Source of the DNA: Cydia pomonella
Lineage: Eukaryota; Arthropoda; Insecta; Lepidoptera; Tortricidae
NCBI RefSeq assembly: GCF_033807575.1
Contig: NC_084729.1
Span: 8,246,001 to 8,310,000, forward strand
Direction: 5' to 3'
DNA length: 64,000 nucleotides
Position numbers and translations under genes: made by a program. Under the pieces are notes generated by a model. It was not told where the DNA came from, ran no database searches, and saw only the letters and a program-made list of their open reading frames with translations. Shown one piece after another: positions 18,435 through 27,954 of this stretch. Numbering within the stretch: the stretch's first letter is position 1; each line of letters starts with the position of its first letter.

Positions 18435-19276
18435 TTAATATGTACGAGCATTCTTACATTTAGGTTCACATTCATAATCACCGGAAGCTATTATGTTTGG
18501 ACCTAGCACACAAAATATTACATTGATTAAATAATTAAAAGATTTAGTATTGAACACCACGCGTGAAAATAGTTCCGCTGTAACGCCACCTAATAACGCA
18601 ATCCAGTCTTGATAGTTGATTTGAGCATCTCCCACTATCTCTTCTACGTCATCGTTTAAATCGTCCCACATTACAATTAACAGGTAAATATGACAATCGT
18701 CATGGTGACCTTCGATATACAATCGTTTTAACAATCTCGCTACTTCCGCTCTAAATGTGTGAAATGGCATGGGGAGGCGCCATCTATTAATCAGAGTATT
18801 GTTCTGGAACGCTTTTATCCACTTGCTTTTACATCCTTGATAAAAAGATTTCATTTCATCGCTCGTATCGCTCTCAGAAGCGCTCTCTAGGCAGTTTGTT
18901 TTTCCCTTGTCCCCATCGTCTTGTTTTAACAGTGCCTTTGCTGTTGCCATCGGTTGTGGTCCGGGTGACGATTGCGAAGTGGAGCTGCTACAGCCACCGT
19001 CACAGCCGCCGCCGCCGCTTGTGGTGGTGGACAACCAACACTGGCAGCACCAAGTGGTGATGGTATTGTTGTCGGCTGGGGAAAATATAATAAAAATATT
19101 GTTATTATTTATATTAAAAGTCAGCAAGTGTTCCTAATTGAGAACATAGGGGATAGGTCGAAAGTGATAGATTATTTAAACTACAAAGACAGAACAGAGG
19201 TGAAATACTCAAATGTTAATGTGAGTATAATACAACTATACTTACATTTGGTATGTGATGAAGCTTGCGGATCCAT
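18435..19276 (-). CDS. Spliced right-end gene of the element, unknown product (about 223 aa)
   Basis: Exon 1 (19276-19246, 31 nt) starts ATGGATCCGCAAGC and ends at a strong donor GTAAGTATAG. Exon 2 (19075-18435) follows a TATATTTTCCCCAG acceptor, and phases agree (1/1). A TATA sequence (TATAAAA on the minus strand) lies at 19339-19333, about 60 nt before the ATG. The N-terminal third is Ser/Thr/Gly/Cys/Pro-rich low complexity. The C-terminal 140 residues are globular, with WIKAFQNNTLINRWRLPMPF, a DDCHIYLLIVMWDDLNDDVEE segment and hydrophobic stretches near the end. No family is recognised. If unspliced, translation could begin at the ATG 18950 (171 aa). It faces the integrase convergently. 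A regulatory or host-interaction role is only a guess from its terminal position. Confidence 0.6.
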
Positions 19277-19332
19277 GATTTCAACGCAATATTCGTTGTG
19301 ACACTGTAGTGGGAATATGGTTCAACATGCTC

Positions 19333-19339
19333 TTTTATA
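19333..19339 (-). promoter_or_regulatory. TATA box of the spliced right-end gene
   Basis: TATAAAA on the minus strand, placed 57-63 nt upstream of the proposed ATG at 19276. This supports transcription starting outside exon 1. Confidence 0.5.
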
Positions 19340-19689
19340 GCAGAAAAATTCAGTGGAGGGGTGGGGTGTAGACGGGCGGGGCGCATGTGGTAAAGAAACG
19401 TGTGAAACGGTTCTCATGAACTATATGAAAAGAGGAAAAGATTTGTTTGTTAAGTTATCGTACAGGAAACGAAACTACATTATTTTGTAATAATTAAAAT
19501 ATAAATATATGTACTTACCTCAACTTTCGGTGCAAACTGAATCATCTTTGTCGAGCGAGGTCAAATGTAGTCATTTACATTATTGCTCAACGAGCTATAG
19601 GAAATTGGCATCGATACATGCGAATTTCACATAACGCCTAGTCTCACTACGATTGCATATATATAGTCGAGAAATTAGGACCAGTTTCA

Positions 19690-19800
19690 CCGTGACGGGG
19701 TGGCCTAGGGGTTCATGACGTTAACTGGCTAAAGACGCCCCGGTCAGCTAAAGACGCTGGTTCGAATCCGACCTTCGCCACTGGAGGCCACCTCGTCACT
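19690..19800 (+). other. tRNA-like sequence or SINE head inside the element
   Basis: TGGCCTAGGGG resembles an A box and GGTTCGAATCC at 19758-19768 is a perfect B box, followed by GACCTTCGCCA. Acceptor pairing GACGGGG/CTTCGCC is poor, and the anticodon region contains a duplicated GGCTAAAGACGC / CAGCTAAAGACGC. It is therefore more likely a SINE head or pseudo-tRNA than a working tRNA. It differs from both SINE families elsewhere in the window. Confidence 0.45.
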
Positions 19801-19858
19801 TTTTGTTTGTCGTACACGTACAAAGTGGTGCCATCTATTTTAGCGAAGTTTTCCCTCG

Positions 19859-19874
19859 GGAGATAAATACCTTA
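19859..19874. repeat. Extra internal copy of a TIR motif
   Basis: GGGAGATAAATACCTTA repeats, with one change, the TIR segment GGGAGATAAATACCTAA at 20028-20044. It lies about 170 bp further inside the right end. The left end has no such second copy. Confidence 0.5.
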
Positions 19875-19924
19875 AACATAGAAAGTAGCGCCAACTGGCG
19901 AGGATATATGCACAACTACCAAGG

Positions 19925-20032
19925 GGCGCAGGGGCCAGGGGAGGGGGAGGGGGGGGGGTGTGAGGGGAGGGGGTGAGGGGGAGGGGGGGGGGGGTTGAGG
20001 GGGGTGAGGGGGTGAGGGGGGGGGAGGGGGAG
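19925..20032 (+). repeat. G-rich low-complexity tract at the right end
   Basis: More than 100 bp of G runs broken by A or T (GGGGTGAGGGGGTGAGGGG pattern). It is longer than the matching C-rich tract at 9742-9779. The runs could form G-quadruplexes, and the length difference may reflect replication slippage or assembly collapse. Confidence 0.8.
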
Positions 20033-20075
20033 ATAAATACCTAAAGTGAGCTGGAATCGGCATATCCTCCCTACT
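19992..20075 (-). repeat. Right terminal inverted repeat
   Basis: Reverse complement of the left repeat. It ends GCATATCCTCCCTACT, immediately followed by GATAAT. The inner end merges with a longer G-rich tract. Confidence 0.92.
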
Positions 20076-20168
20076 GATAATACTATTAATCAACGTTGTA
20101 AGCATGAAATAAAAACAAAACAGTGCTGAAGACAAAATGATAAGAAACAATAATTTTCTAAAACCCAC
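20076..20168 (-). pseudogene. 5' part of the interrupted host reading frame
   Basis: The ATG at 20168 starts MGFRKLLFLIILSSALFCF, a basic residue pair followed by a hydrophobic run that looks like a signal anchor, and reaches the target duplication at 20076. The frame continues in phase into 9690-9502 when the element is removed. Inside the present allele it runs into the G-rich TIR as a meaningless Pro-rich extension. Confidence 0.45.
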
Positions 20169-20409
20169 TCTGATTTGAATAAAACTTCCTGCCGATGTTG
20201 GGTATTTTTACAATTTCTTCTAATTAGTATTCTGAAGAGTGCCGCTGCTGGAATAATAATACAGATATTTGTTATTGTGGCAGCTACTTCATTATAAATA
20301 AAATTTTACCTGTTTACTCAATTTTATATTTCCTTCGTGAAATGGAGACTTATTGGTGACAATTTGTAAATATAAAATAAGGAAAAGTAAGCTTATTATG
20401 AGAAAAAGT

Positions 20410-21883
20410 CCCTCCGGCCGTTCTGGCAACTAAGTTTCGCAACCAGTTGTTGAAAAATAAGAAATAATCTTGTTACGCAACTAGTTGCCCAAAAAGAAAA
20501 TTTATTCCTGAACCACAACTACCGTTAATGACAGTGGAGTTTAGCAACCAGTTGTCGAAAAGGAATTAAATATCTTTGTTTACAACTGAACACCAAATAA
20601 GACTTTCTCATTTCACAGCTATATATTATTGATAAAAAAGCGGCCAAGTGCGAGTCGGACTCGCGCATGAAGGGTTCCGTACCATTTAAGACGTATTAAA
20701 AAAATCTACTTACTAGATCTTGTTCAACATTTTACCACTTTGGACACACATTTTACTTTGGAAGTGTCTCTCGCGCAAACTATTCAGTTTAGAAAAAAAT
20801 GATATTAGGAACCTAAATATCATTTTTGAAGACCTATCCATAGATATACCCTACACGTATGGGTTTGATGAAATTTTTTTTTTAAATTTTATGACGTATT
20901 AAAAAAAACCTATTCACTAGATCTCGTTCAAACCAATTTTCGGTGGAAGTTTGCATGGTAATGTATATCATATATTTTTTTTAGATTTTTCGTTCTGTTA
21001 TTTTAGAAGTTACAGGGGGGGGACACATTTTTTCACTTTGGAAGTGTCTCTCGCGCAAACTATTCAGCTTAGAAAAAAATTATATTAGAAACCTCAATAT
21101 CATTTTTGAAGACCTATCCATAGATACCCCACACGTATGGGTTTGATGAAAAAAGATTTTTTGAGTTTCAGTTCTAAGTATGGGGATGGGGAACCCCCAA
21201 AATTTTTTTTTTCTATTTTTGTGTGAACACTTACTAAGTTTGAACAGTATAGCTCTTATAGTTTCGGAAAAAAGTGGCTGTGACATAATCGGACAGACAG
21301 ACGGATATGACGAATCTATAAGGGTTCCGTTTTTTGCCATTTGGCTACGGAACCCTAAAAAATAACATGTTTGACTTATTGCTTTAAGAAGTGAGTTGTC
21401 ATTGTCGCTTCGTATAATAGTAATTGAAATTGAACAAAACAGAGCAAAATGTCGAGCTTCGAAACATCAAAGAAACTCTTGCAGACGCCAGAGATCGAAG
21501 GGGAGTGTATATTTCCATGCTTCAGTATCTTGAATGCTTCCGAACAGTCTTCAGACCGGTACCCAACATACTGAGGATAAATTTCTTGTGCAAGCTCAAT
21601 TTTTTTATTTGACCATGATTTTATTCTTGCAAATTCTTATTCAAATAATGATTTTATTCTTGAATTCCCAACACTGTATGTAAGTACTTTTATATGTACG
21701 TTTGTTTTTGAAGCCTTGGAAACTAGCCACATTTTTTCTAACTATCTGAGCTCTATTCTTCGTTGGTAACTGGATATCAAACAGGAATAGATATTCTTTT
21801 TGGGCAACTAGTGGCCTAACACGATGATATATTCTTTTTTGACAACTGGTTACGAAACTTGGTTGCCAAAACGGCCGGAGGGG
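20410..21883. mobile_element. 1.5-kb element with inverted ends CCCTCCGGCCGTT
   Basis: CCCTCCGGCCGTTCTGGCAACTAAG at 20410 is matched by the reverse complement of the sequence ending at 21883, over about 45 bp with a few substitutions. Internal GCAACTAGTTGCC-like blocks repeat near both ends. It encloses a different repeat at 20640-21360. No transposase frame is seen, so it is non-autonomous. Confidence 0.65.
20640..21360. repeat. Nested dispersed repeat with internal duplication
   Basis: It begins GCGGCCAAGTGCGAGTCGGACTCG and ends GGCTACGGAACCCTAAAAA. A block of about 110 bp (TTTGGAAGTGTCTCTCGCGCAAACTATTCAG through GACCTATCCATAGATA) is present twice, at 20757-20848 and 21037-21126. Related GAGTCCGACTCGCACTTGTCCGG ends occur in the 43.1-44.2 kb array. 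Confidence 0.65.
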
Positions 21884-21989
21884 TAAAAGTATTACTTATT
21901 TTGTTAGCTGAAAAAACACTTGCCCCTTTCGTTTCTGTCTACCAAAACATGGATAAATTATCCAAAAATAGTTATTTGTTTTACAAGGG

Positions 21990-22320
21990 TAATAGTTTTC
22001 ACCATTCAAAAAAAAACAAAAGGGGGCAAAACTGTTGTTTAAATTCTGTACATATATTGATACCCGAGCAAGCAAAAGATCCAAAAATCGAGTGTAGCGA
22101 ATGGTTTGAAAATGGATGAATGAATTGAATCTTAAGTGTTGCGAGGTTTTCAATGCACGATGGTTAAAAAAAACTTTGCCGCCGAGTGACAAACAAAATT
22201 TTTCACCACACAAACGCGAGGAAAATACTAACTGTAAAATATTACTTTGCCACTCTTGTGGATAAAATGCAGCTTTCTCATTAGTTTTTGAATTAAATAT
22301 CAAGAGATCCTTTAACTTGT
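21990..22320. repeat. Second copy of the repeat flanking the virus-like element
   Basis: It shares ordered blocks with 9230-9620, including ACCCGAGCAAGC and TTTTTCACCACACAAACGCGAGGAAAATACTAACTG. It also shares a minus-strand NSKTNEKAAFYPQEWQ coding-like block at 22240-22300. Confidence 0.55.
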
Positions 22321-22950
22321 CCTTATAGTATGTTAGTGTGGGTCAAATTTTGGGAGCCAAATTTTCCGATTGAGCTGAAATTTTGATACATATGTAAATC
22401 CGATGACAATTTAGTACCTATTATGTTATGATGACATCGAGCTGATCGGATGATGATGGATGATGACATCTGATGATGGAGACAGGAGGTGGCCATATTG
22501 GAAACTCTGTGATAAAACAACGTAAATTAATTGTGTTTGGGGTTAGAATTGACTCAATGAGTATAAATTGCATGTGGAAAGAAAAGTACAGTCAGCGAGA
22601 AAAGATTGTCCCAAAAATGAAATTTTTGCCTAAAGCATACATATTTATGTTGGAGGTACCAAGTTAGCCTAGATGGACTATAGTCCTTTATTCGCCGACA
22701 TAAGAATTATCTGACATATTTTTGAGTAAAATGTGTGCACTCATATTTTTACACTTGACTGTTCTACATAAGTATTTAGCTATTCTAATTGTAAAGTACT
22801 GTATTTACCTTAGTAATTCATACCATGTATTTCCAACGGCTCGCCAACACAAACACCACACGGTACGACCGCTCTGCTCGCCGGTCTAACATCGACTGAC
22901 TGTAACTGTCAGTGACGTCAAGCTCTCTAGATGTCCATACACTTTTTTTT
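22321..22950. other. Intergenic, no gene seen
   Basis: AT-rich with a (GATGATG)n-like stretch at 22448-22480. A TACAGTCAGCG...GACTGT pair around 22587-22762 may be the worn ends of an inverted-repeat element. Nothing else is recognised. Confidence 0.4.
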
Positions 22951-22954
22951 TATA

Positions 22955-23325
22955 CTACGTCGGTGGCAAACAAGCATACGGCCCGCCTGATGGTAAGCAG
23001 TCTCCGTGCCTATGTACGCCTGCAACTCCAGAGGAGTTACATGCGCGTTGCCGACCCTAAACTCGCCCCCCCCTTCGATGAGCTCTGGCAACCTTACTTA
23101 CCGGCAGGAACACAACACTATGTACTCATACCATCCACCTATGCACTCCACCTTACAGAAAACAGCAGCCAAATAACACTAGACCCAGTGTTTTCTGTAA
23201 GGTGGAGGTACTTCCCCAGTTGGGCTCTGCTCTAGATCTAGAATGACATCCACTGGCTGTGCCCTACCACACAAAGCAAGATGGTATTCACAATGCCCAT
23301 ACCTCTCTTTTGGACGTAGTTTAAG
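22955..23325 (-). mobile_element. LINE 3'-end fragment, antisense
   Basis: It reads as the reverse complement of the shared tail GGCAACGCGCATGTAACTCC...CCGACGTAGTATAAAA and continues through GTTCCTGCCGGTAAGTAAGG. It resembles 2640-3325 without the MITE. A 20-odd bp direct-inverted pair TTTTCTGTAAGGTGGAG / CTCCACCTTACAGAAAA at 23147-23207 makes a local hairpin. Confidence 0.6.
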
Positions 23326-23741
23326 GACGTACCCGGGTCCCAAAACTCTACACTAATTAATCTGTATTTTTACATAGGGGTGTTTTTTTTTGTCACCTGC
23401 AATAATATACGATGTGAATATATAGGTCATACATACTTTTACTATGGAACCAACCCCAAAATCGCGAAAAAAAATGTCTGATTCATAGACTGGTCTGATG
23501 TTGATATTTTGTATGAGAGATCAATTTTATTGTAAAAGTAAAAGTTGGTCAGATGACCTATATATTCACACCGTAAATTGTTACAAGTAACTAAAAAAAC
23601 AAGCCTGTATTTTATTTATAAACTTCGTCAAGTCCCATCAAAAATAACTTGAAGAAAATAGGTAAAGACGTGGAAGGAAATTTAATATGTCTCCCATAAT
23701 TCGTAGGTAATTTAACGCATGAGGGACGACATTTTATATTA

Positions 23742-24678
23742 CAGTGAAACTTGGTTAAGTGGGACCTGGATAAGTGAGAAACCTCTATAGCTGGGTCAAG
23801 GTGCGGTCTCGACACTTAAGCACTGAATTACTTCTGTTAGTAAGATAAAACAAACCCCTATACTTAACTAAGATAGACTACCCATCCTTTTCTAACTACG
23901 TTAATTATAGAGGGACGGGTAGTCTATGTCGCCGCGAGATACTGTCGCGCCAATCATGTGCTAGCCCGGCTGGGATTAGATGTTTTGATTTCATAGTCAT
24001 ATTTACCTCTATTTTATTGAGACAGGGAGTGTATTTACCTCTTTTACTGAAAGTTTACATTAGCTCAATTGTTATTTTAAAATGTTGTAGGAATTGACCT
24101 CTGTATCTGAGATAACGTCAATCTGTGACCTCTCTAACTTGGACTTTATTAAAGATCGATTTCCGTATTTTTACTAACTCTTAATTTATCCACATTTCCA
24201 TAATTAAGTGACAAGCAAAAACAAAAAATAAATTTTCATTTATTGAAGTTCTAAGACGAAAGGAAGTCCGTATCAATCTATCCTTTGTAGAATCATTCAA
24301 AATACAATTGAATAAAAAAATTACCAAACTAGAAATATATATAAAAAAAAATATTATTTTAGATCCATCAGAATTCCATAAAACATTGTTAGTACCATCG
24401 TTATAGCTAGTTAGATAGTTTTATTATGGGACAAGGTTTATTTTACCTTATATTCTATTTTCAAAGATTATCTACAACTGATACAATACAATGTTAACAA
24501 AATAACTAATTAACCACCTCTATAACTGAAATATACTCTTTTCTCACCTCTATGAAAATGAGACAGAAATTTACTTATACCTTGCTAACTGAGACCCTGG
24601 GTAAGTGGAATACCTCTTTAACTGAGATAAATTTGCTGATGTCCCTCCCTCGATGTCCCACTTATCCATGTTTCACTG
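23742..24678. mobile_element. Tc1/mariner-like non-autonomous element with TA target
   Basis: CAGTGAAACTTGGTTAAGTGGGAC at the left is matched by the reverse complement of GTCCCACTTATCCATGTTTCACTG at the right, with 2 of 24 changes, and both ends abut TA. CAGTG ends with a TA target are usual for Tc1/mariner-type elements. The interior has no transposase frame. It is full of degenerate ACCTCTATAACTGAGA-like repeats in both halves. Confidence 0.8.
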
Positions 24679-24807
24679 TATTATAATAATGTTACGCATT
24701 TCCTGGGCTCAATCAAATAAGTACTTATTAATAAAAATGTTTCACATACTTAGAAAATAATACGAATATGGTAATTGATTTTCATTAAAATAAAAATATT
24801 TGACGAC

Positions 24808-25560
24808 AGATCTGGCCTAGTCGATGAGTGACCCTGCCTGTTCGAATCCCGGTAGGGGAATTTATTTGTGTGACGAGCATATTTAATTTTAAAACATTTA
24901 GTATATTAAACATTAGAAATTTTCGTCTCTAGAACCTAATAGAGTTGCCTGGGGCATCGTCCCAAGAACGCTTGCTGTATTTCCCGTTGGATTGCCAGAC
25001 TTAACCGCTGAGCGAAATATTCCCCCGCACGAAGGTCGCCGGACACCCACACAAGTTTGTAAGAAATTTCTTTCACGACTTGTTTGGTGTCCGATGACCA
25101 CGGCCCAAAGGTTTCGACTGCAAGTGCTGCAAATATGTAATTGTTTTTTAAAAATGCATATTTGCGGCACTTGTTAAGTTGGGCGTGTTCTGCAGCCGTC
25201 CCCGGTTTTCGGGACGAGCGCTGGACGTGGGACGGAGCCAATGTATCCACGCAGGTCACATTCCACGCCAAGGGTCGCCCCAAAAACCAAGGTTCAAGCG
25301 AGCATCCATCGGGTCTTTTCCCGTCTGCCGCTGACAAGCCAAATGGTTCGAGGGTTGCCGGTATGTTGACTGTGCCGAGAGCTCTGCGGATCAAATCATT
25401 GATCGTGCCTGAAATTTCGGCCCGCACTCGACTGGTTGTATAGTGTAGTGATGAGCATGGATAACTGCTCCTGAGTTTTGGGTATTTTCTATGTATTTTA
25501 GTACCCACATCTCAAGCCTTATTGAGCTTACTGTGGGGCTTTGTCAATTTGTGTAATTTA
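24808..25560 (+). mobile_element. SINE family 2 interrupted by an antisense LINE fragment
   Basis: The SINE head (TCTGGCCTAGTCGATG, B box TTCGAATCCC, GGAATTTATTTGTGTGACGAGCAT) runs to about 24895. The body resumes near 25440 (GTGATGAGCATGGAT...TTTTCTATGTATTTTAG...GTCAATTTGTG). The intervening 24897-25440 is LINE sequence in reverse orientation, so the LINE inserted after the SINE. GTGATGAGCAT/GTGACGAGCAT flanks the insert and may include a target duplication. Confidence 0.65.
24936..25440 (-). pseudogene. LINE 3' end with nuclease-type domain, antisense copy
   Basis: The long minus-strand frame contains INDLIRRALGTVNIPATLEP, DGKRPDG, LAWNVTCVDTLAPSH, YIFAALAVETFGPW and YFAQRLSLAIQRE. These are the same ordered blocks as at 5298-5928. 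The conserved RGNA after IQR is disrupted by an indel near the end. The 5' portion is missing (5' truncation, usual for LINEs). Confidence 0.65.
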
Positions 25561-25582
25561 TGTTTTTTTTTTTTTATAAATA

Positions 25583-25833
25583 TTATAGGACATTATTACA
25601 CAAATTGACTAAGTCCCACAGTAAGCTCAATAAGGCTTGTGTTGAGGGTACTTAGACAACGATATATATAATATATAAATATTTATAAATACTTAAATAC
25701 ATAGATAACACCTATGACTCAGGAACAAATATCCATGCTCATCACACAAATACATGCCCTTACCAGGATTTGAACCCGGGACCATCAGCTTCGTAGGCAG
25801 GGTTCACTACCCACTAGGCCAAACCGGTCGTCG
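25583..25833 (-). mobile_element. SINE family 2, minus orientation
   Basis: Reverse complement of the family-2 body with a B box GGTTCAAATCC and an A-box start TGGCCTAGTGGG near the right end. It lies in inverted arrangement with the plus copy ending at 25560, so about 60 bp of their distal ends can pair. Confidence 0.75.
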
Positions 25834-25953
25834 AACGGTCGCCGGTTTTTGAAAGCATAATGGAGGGTTTCTGATATGTGGTTGACAAAGTAAAATCAGC
25901 TTCTTTTTTTAGAACTGCCAAAACTACTAGGCACCGTGGAGTTCTTCTTTTTT

Positions 25954-26652
25954 AGGGTTCCGTAGTCAACTAGGAACCCTTATAGTTTCGCCATGTCCGT
26001 CTGTCTGTCTGTCTGTCTGTCTGTCCGAGGCTTTGCTCCGTGGTCGTTAGTGCTAGAAAGCTGAAATTTGGCATGGATATATGAATGAATAAAGCCGACA
26101 AAGTCGTACAATAAAATCTAAAAATTTAATTTTTTTTAGGGTACCTCCCCTACACGTAAAGTGGGGGTGAAATTTTTTTTTCGCTTCAACCCTAGAGTGT
26201 GGGGTATCGTTGGAAAGGTCTTTCAAAACTAATACGGGTTTTCAAGAAACATTTTTTTATAAAGTGAATATATTCGGAGATAATCGCTCCGAAAGAAAAA
26301 AAAAATGTGTCCCCCCCCTCTAACTTTTGAACCATAGGTCCGAAAAATATGAAAAAAATCGTGGAAGTAGAGCTTAAGAAACACATTAAATGAAAACTAT
26401 AGCGGACATGATCAGTTTAGTTGTTTTTGAGTTATCGCAAAAAGTTTTCCCTTCATAGTAAAATACTTACTTTAATTAGGTACAGATTATGCAAAATTTG
26501 CCTATTTGTTTAACTCGGGTGAAAGGTACCGTTTCATCCCTTGGTTAACAATTTACTATACTTTAAGCTCCAGTTTAGCTTATTCTGACGGAAGGGTAAC
26601 TACGGAACCCTACACTGAGCGTGGCCCGACATGCTCTTGGCCGGGTTTTTTA
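25954..26652 (+). mobile_element. AGGGTTCCGTAG repeat, copy 1
   Basis: Starts AGGGTTCCGTAGTCAACTAGGAACCC, has a (GTCT)n stretch, the block GAGGCTTTGCTCCGTGGTCG and a C8 run. It ends CGTGGCCCGACATGCTCTTGGCCGG. The same 0.7-kb sequence occurs at 31203, 56590 (internally deleted), 58889 and 62613. No coding frame; a non-autonomous element of unknown class. Confidence 0.8.
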
Positions 26653-26923
26653 ATATGGCATCCATAAAATATTTAATCTATGATGATATTGCCAATGTCA
26701 AGTGTCATTGTTCAGTAGTAACTTTTAAGTGTGCTCGTAGAGCATGACGTTGTTCGGTAGTTGCTTTTAGTAAAGAGATAGCTGGACTTTACTAAAAGCC
26801 ACGATGCCGATGGATTGCCGGGTGTTGATTAAAACATGGTTAAACGCGTTTCAAGATTAGTTTTTCATTAACTGCACATTTCCACGATAGCTCACTGCAT
26901 AATAAGCTATCAATAAAACTCTT

Positions 26924-27160
26924 AAAACAACATTAATGAGCAAAACACAGAAACATATTTCCGAGATGTCTTCGCCATCTTGAATCTCAGCGATAACCTC
27001 CATTACAAAATAAGATGTCAAGTTATCTACTCTGTCCGATTCTGTAAATAAAATGTGTAACATTTTTTCTCAAAAATGTTACTGATTTATTTTTTGCCGT
27101 TGTTGTTAAATAATATGTAAAACTCGTAACTTTATTCTGTGAAAAAATTGCGTTGAAAAT
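26924..27160. repeat. Internal partner of the duplicated window start
   Basis: Matches positions 1-235 except for small indels. Here the sequence continues without a gap on both sides, so this is the better-supported location. Confidence 0.85.
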
Positions 27161-27269
27161 AACTCATTAAATTCCACAGGCATTCGAAAAGTTTCGGATG
27201 TTCTAATTTTGATTGGAAAACTCCTATATTTTATTTAAAAAAATTACGAAATAACGCCTCCCCATACGG

Positions 27270-27470
27270 CATTCTGTGGGAAACGCCGGTGTGGGTTTAG
27301 TGGGTAGGCTCCTCCCCCTCGTTCTCAATGGAAAAAGCCGGGAGGTGAGAGTCCCACATACCCCCCAAAATGGCCCTACCTCAGGCCAGGGGGACGATGC
27401 GTAACAGCATTCCCACACCGAGAAAAAAAGGCGGGCCGTATGCTTGTTTGCCACCGACGTAGTATAAAAA
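27270..27470 (+). mobile_element. LINE 3' tail, sense orientation
   Basis: Ends GGCGGGCCGTATGCTTGTTTGCCACCGACGTAGTATAAAAAAAA, the common 3' tail seen at several other places. Upstream is the GGTGTGGGTTTAGTGGGTAGG block also present at 2990. Confidence 0.6.
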
Positions 27471-27954
27471 AAAATTTTTACACTTTGTCCGTATCGATAT
27501 TTTCAGACGTGACCGTACCACCAGAGCCCCTTCTTAAATTCGAGAATTATAGGTAAATATCTCCGTCGCAACGGGGGTGACTCCTAAACTTAAGTACGAT
27601 AAGGCTACGTTCACACGGTGCTATTTTCCTCGTATACCGTATACGACATTTTATCGACCGTACTTTCATCTTAAAGGCCGGCAACGCACTTACAGCCCCT
27701 CTGGTGTTGCATATGTCCATGGGCGGCGATAATCGCTTACGTTTACTTTACGTTAACCATATTTATTTACATTCATGAATGAAAGGCATCATAATGGACG
27801 TTCACTTGGATTGGGGACGTCAAAGAGACGACATCTCGATGGTAACGGGTTGAGCAAATTTAAAGAGGCACCTCCATTTTATACTTACCTAAAGCAATTA
27901 GATATAAAATAAATATAAAATAAAACAATATTATTTCAGACAGAGTCCATATAC

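Larger units (their letters stand above)
9697..20075. mobile_element. Integrated Polinton/Maverick-type (adintovirus-like) element, 10.4 kb
   Basis: Both ends are visible: AGTAGGGAGGATATGCC at the left and its reverse complement GGCATATCCTCCCTACT at the right, within terminal inverted repeats of about 84 bp and flanked by a 6-bp duplication GATAAT. The interior encodes a DDE integrase with chromodomain, A32/FtsK-like packaging ATPase, adenain-like protease, major-capsid-like and penton-like proteins, and a PLA2 protein. These form the capsid and integration module of Polinton-type elements (family knowledge). Genes are arranged as a leftward capsid block and a rightward ATPase-integrase block diverging from 14745-14890. 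The expected family B polymerase is absent except for a probable 5' stub at the left end, so the copy looks like a deletion derivative. Most large frames are intact, which suggests a fairly recent insertion. Confidence 0.92.

Noticed and set aside
19246..19276. 31-nt first exon of the viral gene compared with the 31-nt first exons of genes A-C
   Set aside because: The length match is probably coincidence: the viral exon encodes no signal peptide and shares no sequence with the host exons.
18907..19301. Plus-strand frames opposite the spliced right-end gene
   Set aside because: They are antisense shadows of the low-complexity exon; the minus strand has the TATA box, donor and acceptor.
19872..20168. 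99-codon minus-strand frame with PPPPPSPPHPP tail
   Set aside because: Only the first 31 codons are host-derived; the Pro-rich tail is translated G-rich TIR and carries no meaning.
24808..24895. Functional tRNA genes at SINE heads with good A and B boxes
   Set aside because: The cloverleaf acceptor stems do not pair and conserved SINE bodies follow; these are tRNA-derived SINEs.
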